This document shows positions 9,531 to 17,854 of a DNA stretch of 64,000 bases, piece by piece. The stretch is from Reinekea marina. GTDB taxonomy: Bacteria; Pseudomonadota; Gammaproteobacteria; Pseudomonadales; Natronospirillaceae. The notes below the pieces were generated by a model. It saw only the letters and a list, made by a program, of their open reading frames with translations, searched no databases and was not told the origin of the DNA. The stretch spans positions 2,406,501-2,470,500 of the forward strand of contig NZ_JAUFQI010000001.1 of NCBI RefSeq assembly GCF_030409715.1. The letters run 5' to 3'. Numbering within the stretch: position 1 is the first letter of the stretch; the number at the start of each line of letters is the position of its first letter. Position numbers and translations under genes: made by a program.

Positions 9531-9573
9531 TTCCACAAAAGAGCCCGCTTAGTGCGGGCTTTTTTGTGGAATA
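9531..9573 (+). terminator. Intrinsic terminator after tRNA-Ser
   Basis: AGCCCGC (9542-9548) and GCGGGCT (9554-9560) form the stem, followed by a T tract. The flanks TTCCACAAAA and TTTTGTGGAA extend the pairing, so the whole forms an unusually long perfect hairpin. Confidence 0.92.
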
Positions 9574-9574
9574 T

Positions 9575-10336
9575 CGATTAGTACGGACTTCGTTCGTATG
9601 CACTTATAAGGTTCGACCCGCAGAGCCGCGACCAAAGGGGGCGCATCCCTCGCTCAGTTTAAATACTCAAGGGTTCGACTGCCGTCCATTCTTGAGTGGT
9701 TAAAGATAGCCCCTAAAAACTGGCTTCAGAATGTTAAGTATTTTGAAACCAGTTTTAAAGTCATGGCTGGTTCATTAAGTTCAGTGAAGTTTAAGTGTAC
9801 TCATTTGGGTTACAAGCGAATACCCGCGACAAGCCTTATACTGACCTAGTTCTAGATATCAACATCTATTACCTTAATTCAGATCATTGAAGGATTTATA
9901 CTGCCTGAATTTTAGCTTTTTAACGTCTATCTTAATCAGGAACAACAATTGAAGTGAATTTTTTCGCAGAGATATTTATTACTGGTCAAATGGGGCTTTC
10001 GATTTTTAAAATACGTGTCTAAATAAGTTTTGCCTGCTTGGTAGAGATTTTGAGCTATAAAGTGTCTGTCCTATTAAGCTCCTTCTAAGCAGCTTACTTA
10101 TAGACAATTGGCGATTAGTGAGCGCACTTATCGGGGTAAGTTGGAAAAGGCTAAGGATGCTGAATGGGTGGTGATATGCATGAAAAAGTTTAAATGATAA
10201 TCATTGTAATGTTGAACTATCGAGACTGACCTGAAATTGGAGGTTATAAAAAATATTGGCTACAATTCAGTAAATTTATAACTGAATTAAGCAGATCAAT
10301 GAGCCAACTCCTATACCTCAAATTAGTTATTCAAAA
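9575..10336. other. Degenerate island-border region without intact gene
   Basis: Two short GGTTCGAC segments (about 9611 and 9672) resemble T-loop sequence, and CGCATCCCTCGCTCAG (about 9641) resembles the tRNA 3' part, suggesting decayed tRNA-derived integration scars. At 10102-10197 an open fragment reads ISERTYRGKLEKAKDAEW before a stop, looking like the tail of a helix-turn-helix phage or regulatory protein. None of these is strong. Otherwise the stretch is AT-rich with no gene. Confidence 0.4.
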
Positions 10337-11101
10337 TTGATTCATTCCATTATCCAGCCTTGCATTGAATTAAGAGGTATAGTCAGCCATTTTTGGACTG
10401 GTAGTTGGGAATCAATATTAAGCAAACCAAATAATACTCATTACATCATTGCCAATCGCTTAACTGAAATAACATTTGCTTTTAATAATACTAAACCAAA
10501 TGCTGACTTAGTTTTTTCAAGCATACAGGGACACACTTATCTACCCAGAACCGCTGTAGTATCAGAGTACAATCATTTAATTGGCGTTACGTTTAATTCA
10601 TATGCCTTAAATAGGGTATTCGATACTCAAGCATTGGATCTTAGTAACGAGTTTATATCAGTTGATACCTTTTTAGGTTCGAAAGGTAAAACATTGAACG
10701 AAATGATTGCGTCTCCAAATACAACAGAGAAACGCATAAAAATACTATCAGATTTTATACTTTCCATGCTAAATGAGAGGTTTTCGAATGATCGCCTTAT
10801 ACTTAATTCAATTAACAAAATTGACTTGTCACTTGGTACTTTAAGAATAGAAGACTTAGCTAAAAAGTATCACCTTTCTGAAAAGCAATTTGGTAGACGA
10901 TTCAAGGCATTTACCGGTTTCAGCCCAAAAATCTTTTCAAGAATTGTTCGCTTTGAAGCCTCAATTGCCAATCAAATAAATTCTGATAGTTTAACTGATT
11001 TAGCTCAAAAAACCGGCTATTTCGATCAAGCACACTTCAACAATGAATTTAAATCGCTCACAGGATTCAGCCCAAAAAATTTTTGGAAATTAAAAGACTA
11101 A
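10337..11101 (+). CDS. AraC family transcriptional regulator
   Basis: 254 residues. The C-terminal third (about 155-250) holds two helix-turn-helix motifs of AraC type: LRIEDLAKKYHLSEKQFGRRFKAFTGFSPK and DLAQKTGYFDQAHFNNEFKSLTGFSPKNFWK. The N-terminal 130 residues resemble the DUF6597-type effector domain (GIVSHFWTGSW). The start is doubtful: TTG 10337 is the only usual start in frame and lacks a clear ribosome site. An ATG at 10299 is in another frame, so the 5' end may be frameshifted; the frame is open back to 10286. It is followed 73 bases later by the DUF4386 gene, a likely target or partner. The low GC fits the island. Confidence 0.85.
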   Translation: MIHSIIQPCIELRGIVSHFWTGSWESILSKPNNTHYIIANRLTEITFAFNNTKPNADLVFSSIQGHTYLPRTAVVSEYNHLIGVTFNSYALNRVFDTQALDLSNEFISVDTFLGSKGKTLNEMIASPNTTEKRIKILSDFILSMLNERFSNDRLILNSINKIDLSLGTLRIEDLAKKYHLSEKQFGRRFKAFTGFSPKIFSRIVRFEASIANQINSDSLTDLAQKTGYFDQAHFNNEFKSLTGFSPKNFWKLKD

Positions 11102-11174
11102 ATGTCCATTTTTTACAATCTACTAGCATACTAATTTCCTAAAATAGCGGGAAATCCAATTAGAGAGAAAAAAA

Positions 11175-11879
11175 ATGTTGACAATAAACCACCCTATTTC
11201 AGAAAAGACGATGTCCTCGGCTGCTGGCTTACTAATATTTTCAGGTATTATCTGCGGGATATTTAGCGTTGTCCCATATGTTGAAGGTATAGAGTATTTG
11301 TCTGAATCGGCACCTCACGGAACGAGAGTTCTAATAGGTGCTGTATTCCAGTTCCTCCTTGTTCCTATATATTTTGGATTTGCATTATTCTTATATCCCA
11401 TTTTAAGACGATACAATAAGAGCCTAGCAATCGGTTTTGTTTCATTTCGCTTATTGTCGTGCGTATTTCAGATTATAGGAGTGATACTTCTTCCCCTATT
11501 CATTCTTCTAAGTAGTAAGTACTTATCCGTATCAAACCCCGACACAAGTACAATTGAAACTTTGGGAGAAATACTTAAATTAGGTAGAGATTTAACGAAT
11601 CACATGGGGGTGATGCTTGCAACTGGGTTAGGCAATCTCATTCTGTTTTACATTTTTATAAAGTATAAGCTTGCGCCCTTGTGGTTATCGTACTGGGGGC
11701 TACTAGGAAATATACTCGCTATGTTCACGAGTTTTCTAATCCTTTTTGATGCCATTGACGTTATTTCAAGTACGTTTATTGCGATGACAATTCCACTAGT
11801 TATACAAGAGATTGTTTTAGCTATATGGTTAATTAAAAAAGGTTTGAATTCATATAATTCAATACCTCTAAAGAATTGA
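11175..11879 (+). CDS. DUF4386 family multipass membrane protein
   Basis: 234 residues with about six hydrophobic helices (for example GLLIFSGIICGIFSVVPYV at the start and FLILFDAIDVISSTFIAM near the end). The pattern AAGLLIFSGIICGIFS... with PHGTRVLIGAVFQFLLVPIYFGFALFLYPIL matches DUF4386, an inner-membrane family of unknown role often found beside regulators on mobile or accessory DNA. AGAGAG precedes the ATG. It probably forms a transcription unit with the AraC-type gene upstream. Confidence 0.85.
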   Translation: MLTINHPISEKTMSSAAGLLIFSGIICGIFSVVPYVEGIEYLSESAPHGTRVLIGAVFQFLLVPIYFGFALFLYPILRRYNKSLAIGFVSFRLLSCVFQIIGVILLPLFILLSSKYLSVSNPDTSTIETLGEILKLGRDLTNHMGVMLATGLGNLILFYIFIKYKLAPLWLSYWGLLGNILAMFTSFLILFDAIDVISSTFIAMTIPLVIQEIVLAIWLIKKGLNSYNSIPLKN

Positions 11880-12008
11880 AAAATAATGAATATGAACCAA
11901 ATAGTAACGATAAATATGCATGTTTAAAGTCAATTCATATTCAGTTCAGATTCAAAGGGTTAACAGTATATAAATCGTCATCATATTAACCCTTAAAGGA
12001 TCGGTCCA

Positions 12009-12285
12009 ATGTTTAAATTTTTGTATAGAAAACCCATTCAAAAAAGACACTCCTCGTGAGCAAGACCTTTCAAACCAAGTAGATAGCCTTGAATATCAGC
12101 TAGCAATTTCAAATAGAGAACTAGAAGCCGCCAACATTCACAACGAAGGTCTTGAACGTAGGTTTGCAGAGCATCGTTTACGTGATTACCCGGCTGCTTC
12201 TAGTTGGGTTACTGATATTCAAACCGCCGGTCTGTTCAGTTCAGACTTTCAAAACCCAGTTAAAAATGTATTAAGTGATGTTTAA
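12009..12285 (+). pseudogene. Small coiled-coil protein gene with +1 frameshift
   Basis: ATG at 12009 follows an AAAGGA ribosome site. The first frame reads MFKFLYRKPIQK and stops early. From the run of six A at about 12038-12044 the +1 frame continues as DTPREQDLSNQVDSLEYQL and on to a stop at 12285. Removing one A restores a 91-residue protein with a predicted coiled coil (residues about 20-55). Family not recognised. One extra A in a homopolymer suggests either a real mutation or a base-calling error. Confidence 0.55.
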
Positions 12286-12363
12286 ACTCTTGGTGTAACT
12301 ATCCCTTAAAATAATACAGCTCAACCGTAGAATTTCTTTTAAACTAAAGTAAGGAATTTAACG

Positions 12364-12624
12364 ATGAGTAAACGTATAACAGAAAGCCAAATTGTGGCCA
12401 TTTTAAATGAGGCTGAAGCAGGCATGCCTGTTAAGGATATCTGCCGAAAATATGGTATTGGGAACTCAACTTTTTATAAATGGCGCGAAAAATACGGCGG
12501 TATGGAAGCAACTGATGTTCGCCGGTTAAAAGAACTCGAAGAAGAAAATCGCCGACTCAAGCAGATGTACGCCGAATTGAGCCTCAAAGCACAGATGCAA
12601 GAGGATATTATAAAAAAGCTATAG
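12364..12624 (+). CDS. IS407-type transposase subunit A
   Basis: 86 residues, the standard length. Helix-turn-helix (ITESQIVAILNEAEAGM, CRKYGIGNSTFYKWREKYGG) followed by a leucine-zipper segment (LKELEEENRRLKQMYAELS). It binds the IS ends and is normally joined to OrfB by frameshifting. Intact. Confidence 0.93.
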   Translation: MSKRITESQIVAILNEAEAGMPVKDICRKYGIGNSTFYKWREKYGGMEATDVRRLKELEEENRRLKQMYAELSLKAQMQEDIIKKL

Positions 12625-12629
12625 CACCT

Positions 12630-13358
12630 GTGGCAGAACGAAAAGTCTGGGCACATGAGCTCCAGGTGCAATATAAAGCCAGTATCGTCACCTCTTGTGA
12701 GGTAGTGGGTATAAGTCGCACCGCGTATTATTACAAAGCCAAGAGTAGCAATGATGATGAAATCATTGACGCCTTAACTCAGCTGATCGAAAGGCATCAC
12801 CGCTGGGGCTTTCCAAAGTGTTTCAAGCGTCTAAGAAAACTTGGTCACCACTGGAACCATAAGCGAGTTTATCGTGTTTATACAGAGCTTAAGCTTAACC
12901 TACGACGTAAAACTAAACGAAGACTGCCCAATCGCGATCCAGAGCCATTAGCCGTACCGGATGCTTTAGGTAAGTCCTGGTCAATGGACTTTATGAGCGA
13001 CAGTCTGCACAACAAGGTGAGGTTTCGTACACTCAATGTCATTGATGATTTTAATCGAGAGGTATTGGGTATCGATATCGCCACCAGTATGCCGTCGCTG
13101 AGAGTCATCCGTTACCTTGATCAGCTTGCAGACTGGCATGGTTACCCAGAAAAGATACGGGTGGATAATGGCAGTGAATTCACATCAGACGTGTTTGTGA
13201 ATTGGGCGAAGGCACATGGCATTAGGATAGATTATATCAAGCCTGGCTGTCCCTACCAAAACGCTTATATCGAGCGGTTTAACCGAACGTACCGAGGCGA
13301 TGTATTGGACTGCTATATCTTCAACAACTTGCATGAAGTGAAGCAGCTCACTAAATGA
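12630..13358 (+). pseudogene. IS407-type transposase subunit B with internal deletion near the 3' end
   Basis: The DDE integrase core is present: D in SMDFMSD, D in RVDNGSEFTS, E in YIERFNRTYR. After HEVKQLTK the frame hits a stop at 13356-13358. Immediately beyond, in the +1 frame at 13358-13393, comes DMTPLEYKKVA and a stop, the normal C-terminus of this subgroup. The usual intervening stretch (about 20 residues, NWLREYN-type) is missing, so a short out-of-frame deletion removed it. Probably inactive. Confidence 0.8.
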
Positions 13359-13466
13359 TATGACGCCACTAGAGTATAAGAAGGTAGCCTAAATATTCTA
13401 AGGGCACGCTGTGTTGTAGATGGGGTATTTACAGTTCATTGCCCGTTTGAGCAACTTATTTTACGT

Positions 13467-14192
13467 TTATAAACCTAACCGTTCGAATTCTGCATTCATG
13501 AATTGAATTTTAAATCCTATACCTATACCTGAATTTGCGTTAGCTTCTATTACTTGAGACATAGCTCCTAAGCCTTGCGCGATCATATTTGCGAATTGCC
13601 TAAAGTCTATACCCATTATCTGAACTGAGCCACGGTTTGCGATACCTGCACACTGATCACCTAATTGAGCAACTTGCTGCCCAAGAGTTTGTAAAGATTG
13701 ACCTCCCAAAAAACGACGTTGTGTAACGATACCTAAAAGCTCGCCAGCACTGTTTACAATCGGTCCACCAGAATTTCCACCGTTAACAGAGCCGTCGATG
13801 TAGAATGCATGTTGTTGAACTGGTCCTGAAACAATTGCTTCATGAACTAACAAGTCATGAATACCGTGAGGAAAACCCGAAAATAGCAATTTAGATCCTC
13901 TAACCGCTTCAGCGGTTAAGTTGGGCTGAAGTACATTTCTATTAGCAGGCAACGGGTCTTCCAACTCTAATATTGCAAAGTCGTATTGTGTTTTATCAGA
14001 GTGGCTCAATAAGGTTGCCCTTAATTGTGTTCCGTTTTCCGTAATCGCAGCAATTGGCTGGTTATTTAACAGATTTGGCTCAATCACATGGTGGTTAGTA
14101 ACTACAATATTATTATTGCGATAACTAAATCCACTACCAGAGCTTACTCCGCATTGAATTCTAAAAGTTGAATCGGCTAATGCTTGATGCAT
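13467..14192 (-). CDS. Cytoplasmic trypsin-like serine protease, probable integron cassette gene
   Basis: 241 residues of the chymotrypsin/HtrA-like fold with complete triad: H35 (VTNHHVI), D71 (YDFAILEL), S141 (GGNSGGP). No signal peptide, no PDZ domain, so it should act in the cytoplasm, unlike DegP/DegS. Residues about 175-240 form an extra tail of unknown role. An AAGGAG site precedes the ATG, which lies about 20 bases after the end of an attC-like site, the normal start of a gene cassette. The upstream cassette encodes a P-loop ATPase in the same direction. Cytoplasmic trypsin-like proteases coupled to NTPases occur in anti-phage and conflict systems; that role is inferred here. Confidence 0.85.
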   Translation of the reverse strand: MHQALADSTFRIQCGVSSGSGFSYRNNNIVVTNHHVIEPNLLNNQPIAAITENGTQLRATLLSHSDKTQYDFAILELEDPLPANRNVLQPNLTAEAVRGSKLLFSGFPHGIHDLLVHEAIVSGPVQQHAFYIDGSVNGGNSGGPIVNSAGELLGIVTQRRFLGGQSLQTLGQQVAQLGDQCAGIANRGSVQIMGIDFRQFANMIAQGLGAMSQVIEANANSGIGIGFKIQFMNAEFERLGL

Positions 14193-14326
14193 AACTACTC
14201 CTTGAAAAACATATAACGCCCGTCACAACGGCTTATAAAACTGGCTCTGGTTTTGCCGGCTTTTTGGTAAAGCGAGCCACAGTTTTGCAAGTGATCTTCC
14301 CCCGATAAAATGGACACCTCGGGGAT

Positions 14327-15214
14327 TCACGCTGCCATTTGTTCATAATTAATTGGTGACATATACCCAATACCTGAGTGTAACCTCACCGTATTGTAAA
14401 ATTTATTTATATACCTGCTAAGCTCAGATCGCAACTCTTCTATTCCTTTAAAATAGGTTTGCCGGATTAACTCACCTTTTAAAGAATGGTAAAACGATTC
14501 CATGAACGCATTGTCTGTACAATGTCCTGGTCGATTGACACTGTGATGCATACCATATTTTACCAATTCAGATTGAAAGACCGAGCCCGTAAATTCAACA
14601 CCTCTATCGGTGTGAAAAATAACATTTTTTGGGTTTCGCCCTTTTTTAATGACATACCTTAAAGCGGTTGTCGTTAACTCCGTTGTTCTAGAATAGGATA
14701 ATGACCAACCCAATATCCGGCGCGAGTATTGATCCATGATCGTTGCTAAATACGTCCACTTTCCTTGTAATTTAATATAGGTTACATCGGCGACCCAAAC
14801 TTGATCCGGTGCCGTTGCAGCGTCGCGCGCTAATAATCGATTTTCACCTTTCGCTATGAAGCGTTTAAGTCCGGGCATTCGCCGCGTTACTTTGGTGACC
14901 CTGGCTTTGAGCCCTGCTTCACGCATTAGCCGCTCGACACGCTTCTTAGCGATGCGGTAACCGCTCTGACGCAGGGATTCATAGACTCTAGGACTGCCAT
15001 ATCGTCCGTGACTGTCGTTAAATATCTTCGTGATCTGTTTTAACAATTGCTGATCGGACAATGCCCGATCTGTTGTCCCTCGCTGACGCCATGCATAGTA
15101 GCCGCTGGGCGATACCTGCATCCAACGACAAAGGTTACGTACCCCTAATTCTTTTCCGTATCTGTGGATGAACCCAAATCGTTCTGATGTTGATCCGCCA
15201 GATACTGTTGCCAC
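14327..15214 (-). CDS. IS3-family transposase OrfB (DDE integrase)
   Basis: HTH_21-like start (HGRYGSPRVYESLRQSGYRI) and rve integrase core: D in WVADVTYI, D in FHTDRGVEFTG, E in AFMESFYHSLK. Expressed as an OrfAB fusion by -1 frameshift at A-AAA-AAG (15220-15214), which lies in the 70-base overlap with orfA and reads CTA AAA AAG in the zero frame. The listed start is simply the open frame; the true protein begins in orfA. Confidence 0.93.
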   Translation of the reverse strand: MATVSGGSTSERFGFIHRYGKELGVRNLCRWMQVSPSGYYAWRQRGTTDRALSDQQLLKQITKIFNDSHGRYGSPRVYESLRQSGYRIAKKRVERLMREAGLKARVTKVTRRMPGLKRFIAKGENRLLARDAATAPDQVWVADVTYIKLQGKWTYLATIMDQYSRRILGWSLSYSRTTELTTTALRYVIKKGRNPKNVIFHTDRGVEFTGSVFQSELVKYGMHHSVNRPGHCTDNAFMESFYHSLKGELIRQTYFKGIEELRSELSRYINKFYNTVRLHSGIGYMSPINYEQMAA

Positions 15215-15519
15215 TTTTTTAGAAGGTCATTTTCCCTCTTTAATCTATCGATTTCTTTTTTTAACTGAGCGTTCTCAGTTATTTGCTTCGCCGATTTCAC
15301 TTTGCGTTTCTTTGACAAACCTACTCGCCTTTTTCCATCACCTTGAAGATGGCCTTCTCGATACTCTTTGCGCCAACGGGACAACATAAATGGATGAATA
15401 CCCAAGCCTTCCGCAACCTGAGAACTTTTAATATCAGGTTGATAGCTCATTTTAACAGCTCGAACTTTAAACTCTGTTGAATACTGCCACGTTTTACGTG
15501 GATTATTATACTTTGGCAA
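15145..15519 (-). CDS. IS3-family transposase OrfA
   Basis: 124 residues: helix-turn-helix (YSTEFKVRAVKMSY, GIHPFMLSRWRKEY) plus a leucine-zipper helix (ENAQLKKEIDRLKRENDLL). Acts as the DNA-binding half of the OrfAB transposase and as regulator. The slippery A6G heptamer lies near its 3' end. Confidence 0.94.
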   Translation of the reverse strand: MPKYNNPRKTWQYSTEFKVRAVKMSYQPDIKSSQVAEGLGIHPFMLSRWRKEYREGHLQGDGKRRVGLSKKRKVKSAKQITENAQLKKEIDRLKRENDLLKKWQQYLADQHQNDLGSSTDTEKN

Positions 15520-15607
15520 AATTACCTCCAGATGCGTTATCTAGAGGTGTCCACTAAAACGGGGGAAGTTCAAAGCCCGATTGCTGCGCTTGTTATGTTG
15601 CACTATG

Positions 15608-17122
15608 TCAGTCTGTCACATCTAGTTTTAATGGAAGTTTAAGTTCGTCAATCCTTTTGCTAAAACTTTCAAGGTCAAGCTTCGGAGCTGAGCGTATTTT
15701 ATCTTCTCTATGGTGCTCATCCTTTTGCCCTGGCTCAACTTGTTGAAAGCCTCGTGGGTTCGAATTTGGGAATAGTCCAATATCTAACATGTAAGCAGAA
15801 TACCGTGTTCCATCACTATTAGATGCACTAGTGTTGGAATTTACCAAGTGAAGAAAGCGTAAATCAACTAGCTCTTTGATGGCTTGATGTATTTGAGGAT
15901 GATTTTGTACTTCAGTATTTGATAGTAGAAATGCATTCCACTTCTTATTTTCTATTATATCGTATTTAATAATTCGTAAGTAATGCTCAAGCAATACTTC
16001 TTCATCAGCTGCATCTTTTTTGAAGGACTCCATTTTATTTGCGACATTCTCTATAGCTTTCTCAATAACATTTGGTTTTGAAATTGCTTTTTCGCCACCA
16101 AGCAAAGATCCTAAAGATATAATAAGACTGAAAAAATCTCTTGGCACTCCACCAGATGCCAAACATAAAAATCTGAACGCATTGTCAGTTATCAACTTAT
16201 TGTAATCGATTTCAACGCCAACCTTTTCATTTATATGCTGTAATAGATTTTTCATGAAAATTACTAATTCATTAAAATCTTGCAAGCTATAGTCAAGATT
16301 TAGTGTTTGTGCATCGTGCGGGATCTCAATACCAATATAACTATCATCTTGAACATAAAGTTTACTCCTATGTTTTATTGTCGCAACTTTAAGATACAAA
16401 GGTGTATTTTTAGATACCCTATGGAAAAAGTCCAAAAAGTATGGTTGCTCATCTTTCTTGATAAAATAGAAATCATCCAAAATTAAATAAATATCTTTAT
16501 CAATAAGCTCTGCAGACTCAGAAAATAGTTCTTTAACGTCTGTTAGTTTATTTTTCAAGTCATCAAGTTTATCTATTTTAATTTGTTTTGTCGTTTCTAT
16601 TTCTTCTGTAGCTTCTGCGCCTGTCTCGACCTCATTGCCACCGGCTTTACTTTTCCCTCTCCCAAATACTTTCCCTCCCTTTTTTTCTTTTATCGACTTA
16701 TCATATTCATCAGGGTGAATTAATTGGTCATCAAGTATTTTAATTTGTTTTTTTAACTTTCTGATTAACGGTAATGTTTGCTTCCAATATGCTAATGTTA
16801 ACTTCTTATGAACTTGGGTTATTGCCGGAAGTAGTTGTTTAATTATAGCTTTTTGAACTTGAATAATTGAGTTTGGGAAACTAATGTCTTTGAAATCTTC
16901 CATATTCACGCTAATACAGGAAAAATTATTATTCTTTCTTAAGGATTTGAGTAATAGAGATTTACCCGACCCGCGTCGACCAAAAATGATATGATTTTGC
17001 TTAATATTAAGGCGATCTATATTCCCTTGAGAATCTAGGTATTCAATTGAGGTTTGCTCTGTTACACGCATGTTCTCTTCGATATATCTGAGAATTTTTG
17101 CTATATCTTCTTTATTATTCAT
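15608..17122 (-). CDS. P-loop (AAA/ORC-like) ATPase in a gene cassette
   Basis: 504 residues, cytoplasmic. Walker A GRRGSGKS (48-55), Walker B YLILDDF (212-218), and a winged-helix-side motif ASGGVPRDFF (322-331) typical of ORC/Cdc6- and STAND-like ATPases. A Lys/Glu-rich, coiled-coil-like insertion occupies about 115-195. The C-terminal 120 residues end in a charged tail. AGGGA precedes the ATG, 29 bases after the end of one attC-like site, and its stop is 10 bases before another, so it fits exactly one integron cassette. No exact family recognised. A sensor or switch ATPase in defence is plausible, with the protease cassette downstream as possible effector (inference). Confidence 0.75.
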   Translation of the reverse strand: MNNKEDIAKILRYIEENMRVTEQTSIEYLDSQGNIDRLNIKQNHIIFGRRGSGKSLLLKSLRKNNNFSCISVNMEDFKDISFPNSIIQVQKAIIKQLLPAITQVHKKLTLAYWKQTLPLIRKLKKQIKILDDQLIHPDEYDKSIKEKKGGKVFGRGKSKAGGNEVETGAEATEEIETTKQIKIDKLDDLKNKLTDVKELFSESAELIDKDIYLILDDFYFIKKDEQPYFLDFFHRVSKNTPLYLKVATIKHRSKLYVQDDSYIGIEIPHDAQTLNLDYSLQDFNELVIFMKNLLQHINEKVGVEIDYNKLITDNAFRFLCLASGGVPRDFFSLIISLGSLLGGEKAISKPNVIEKAIENVANKMESFKKDAADEEVLLEHYLRIIKYDIIENKKWNAFLLSNTEVQNHPQIHQAIKELVDLRFLHLVNSNTSASNSDGTRYSAYMLDIGLFPNSNPRGFQQVEPGQKDEHHREDKIRSAPKLDLESFSKRIDELKLPLKLDVTD

Positions 17123-17145
17123 TTATTCCCTATATAATCTTAGCA

Positions 17146-17219
17146 ACATAACGCAAAGCACTGCGGCGAACGACAGTGAGTACAGTGCCGTAGGCACGAT
17201 GCATCAGTGCCTTGTTACA
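17146..17219 (-). repeat. attC-like recombination site
   Basis: A 74-base imperfect palindrome on the minus strand, from TGTAACAAGGCACTG at 17219 down to GCAGTGCTTTGCGTTATGT at 17146. The outer arms TAAC/GTTA and inner arms GCACTG/CAGTGC pair with a one-base offset. The R'-type core GCGTTATG is followed by the ATPase gene. This is the R''-L''-L'-R' layout of an integron attC site belonging to the cassette before the ATPase. Confidence 0.72.
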
Positions 17220-17854
17220 AGTAGTGGCCTGTTGCTCTTAACTATCACGTGCCAGCGTGCTTAATTATCAATTCTTTTCCATCAAGATTCGCTTTTAACG
17301 TGGTATTTAGGCTTGATGGCCTTTAAATTTGATTGCCAGCTTAACTAGGCTGGCTAATCACTTTATTCTAGCTTGGGTACATTGTCTATTGTGCGCAAGC
17401 TAGCTTAAATACTTTGTTAACCGTTGCACTTAAAACCACAAATTAATACGGGCACAACTATTTTTTGGTGCAGGATTCAATAATTAGCTTTGAATGCCCT
17501 TCCACCTGAAACAGATAATTTATTCTCACATACACCACCCAAGTATAGGCATACTAGGCGCTTAAAGGTTAGCATGTCAATTCGACAACTCCATAAAAAA
17601 CTGCGCAAGGCGACATATGTGGATATATCCGACAAGAGCCGCAAAAAAATAACCTATATTTGTGATTTTGCACTCACCAAAATTGCCTGAATGACCAACG
17701 CTGTCTATTTTTAATTACACTAACGATCATTTGCTAGAATTTTGATTTGCTCCCAAATTTCTCTCACTAAACACTGTTGTTTGCATCGAATATTGACCTA
17801 CATAGTCTAACCTAAACCTGCAGCGTTATAGCTAGATTATGCGGAGTGATTAAT
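17220..17854. other. Non-coding stretch with consecutive hairpins
   Basis: No convincing gene. Three strong inverted repeats follow each other: CCATCAAG/CTTGATGG (17279-17319), GCCAGC/GCTGGC (17335-17354) and CTAGCTTG/CAAGCTAG (17368-17403). A weaker CACG/CGTG lies at about 17247. If the array reads on the minus strand this would be the cassette that owns the attC at 17146-17219, a cassette without a protein gene. A 66-codon open frame at 17490-17690 has no ribosome site or recognisable similarity and is left uncalled. Confidence 0.45.

Larger units (their letters stand above)
12294..13433 (+). mobile_element. IS3-family element, IS407 subgroup, internally deleted
   Basis: Left end TGTAACTATCCCT (from 12294) and right end TGGGGTATTTACA (to 13433) are imperfect inverted repeats (10 of 13 pairs). 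They enclose the two transposase frames. Length 1140 is a little short for the group because about 20 codons near the end of orfB are missing. No clear target duplication is seen (flanks TTGG and GTTC). It truncates whatever followed the protease gene, probably an attC site. Confidence 0.75.
14292..15572 (-). mobile_element. Complete IS3-family insertion sequence (1281 bp)
   Basis: Terminal inverted repeats of about 29 bases: left TGATCTTCCCCCG...TGGACACCTC (14292-14320), right the reverse complement of TGAACTTCCCCCG...TGGACACCTC (15544-15572). A 3-base target duplication AAG flanks it (14289-14291 and 15573-15575). Two overlapping frames encode OrfA and OrfAB. It landed inside the attC-like site downstream of the ATPase gene. 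Both frames are intact, so it may be active. Confidence 0.95.
14211..15598 (-). repeat. attC-like recombination site, split by an IS3 element
   Basis: After removing the IS (14292-15572) and one copy of its AAG duplication, the halves join to a long imperfect palindrome. On the minus strand it begins ACATAACAAGCGC (15598 downward) and ends GGGCGTTATAT (to 14211). Internal arms GGCTCGC...GAGCC pair, as do AAACTG and CAGTTT. It starts 10 bases after the ATPase stop, and the protease ATG follows it closely. This is the position and architecture of an integron attC at a cassette junction. Based on visual pairing only. Confidence 0.7.

Noticed and set aside
9600..9720. Possible second tRNA or attachment-site copy
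   Set aside because: Only short T-loop-like words are present; no acceptor stem or anticodon arm can be built, and no direct repeat of the tRNA-Ser end is found at the right edge of the island.
10102..10197. Phage antiterminator-like tail fragment (ISERTYRGKLEKAK)
   Set aside because: Only about 30 codons and no upstream continuation; similarity is by impression and too weak to annotate as a gene.
13434..13466. Half of a third attC site after the protease gene
   Set aside because: GTTGCTCAAACGGGC resembles one arm (CAATCGGGC) of the other site, but the rest was removed or separated by the IS407-type element, so it cannot be supported.
17490..17690. 66-codon plus-strand open frame in the hairpin region
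   Set aside because: Starts with TTG, no ribosome site, no recognisable similarity; probably chance or a decayed fragment.
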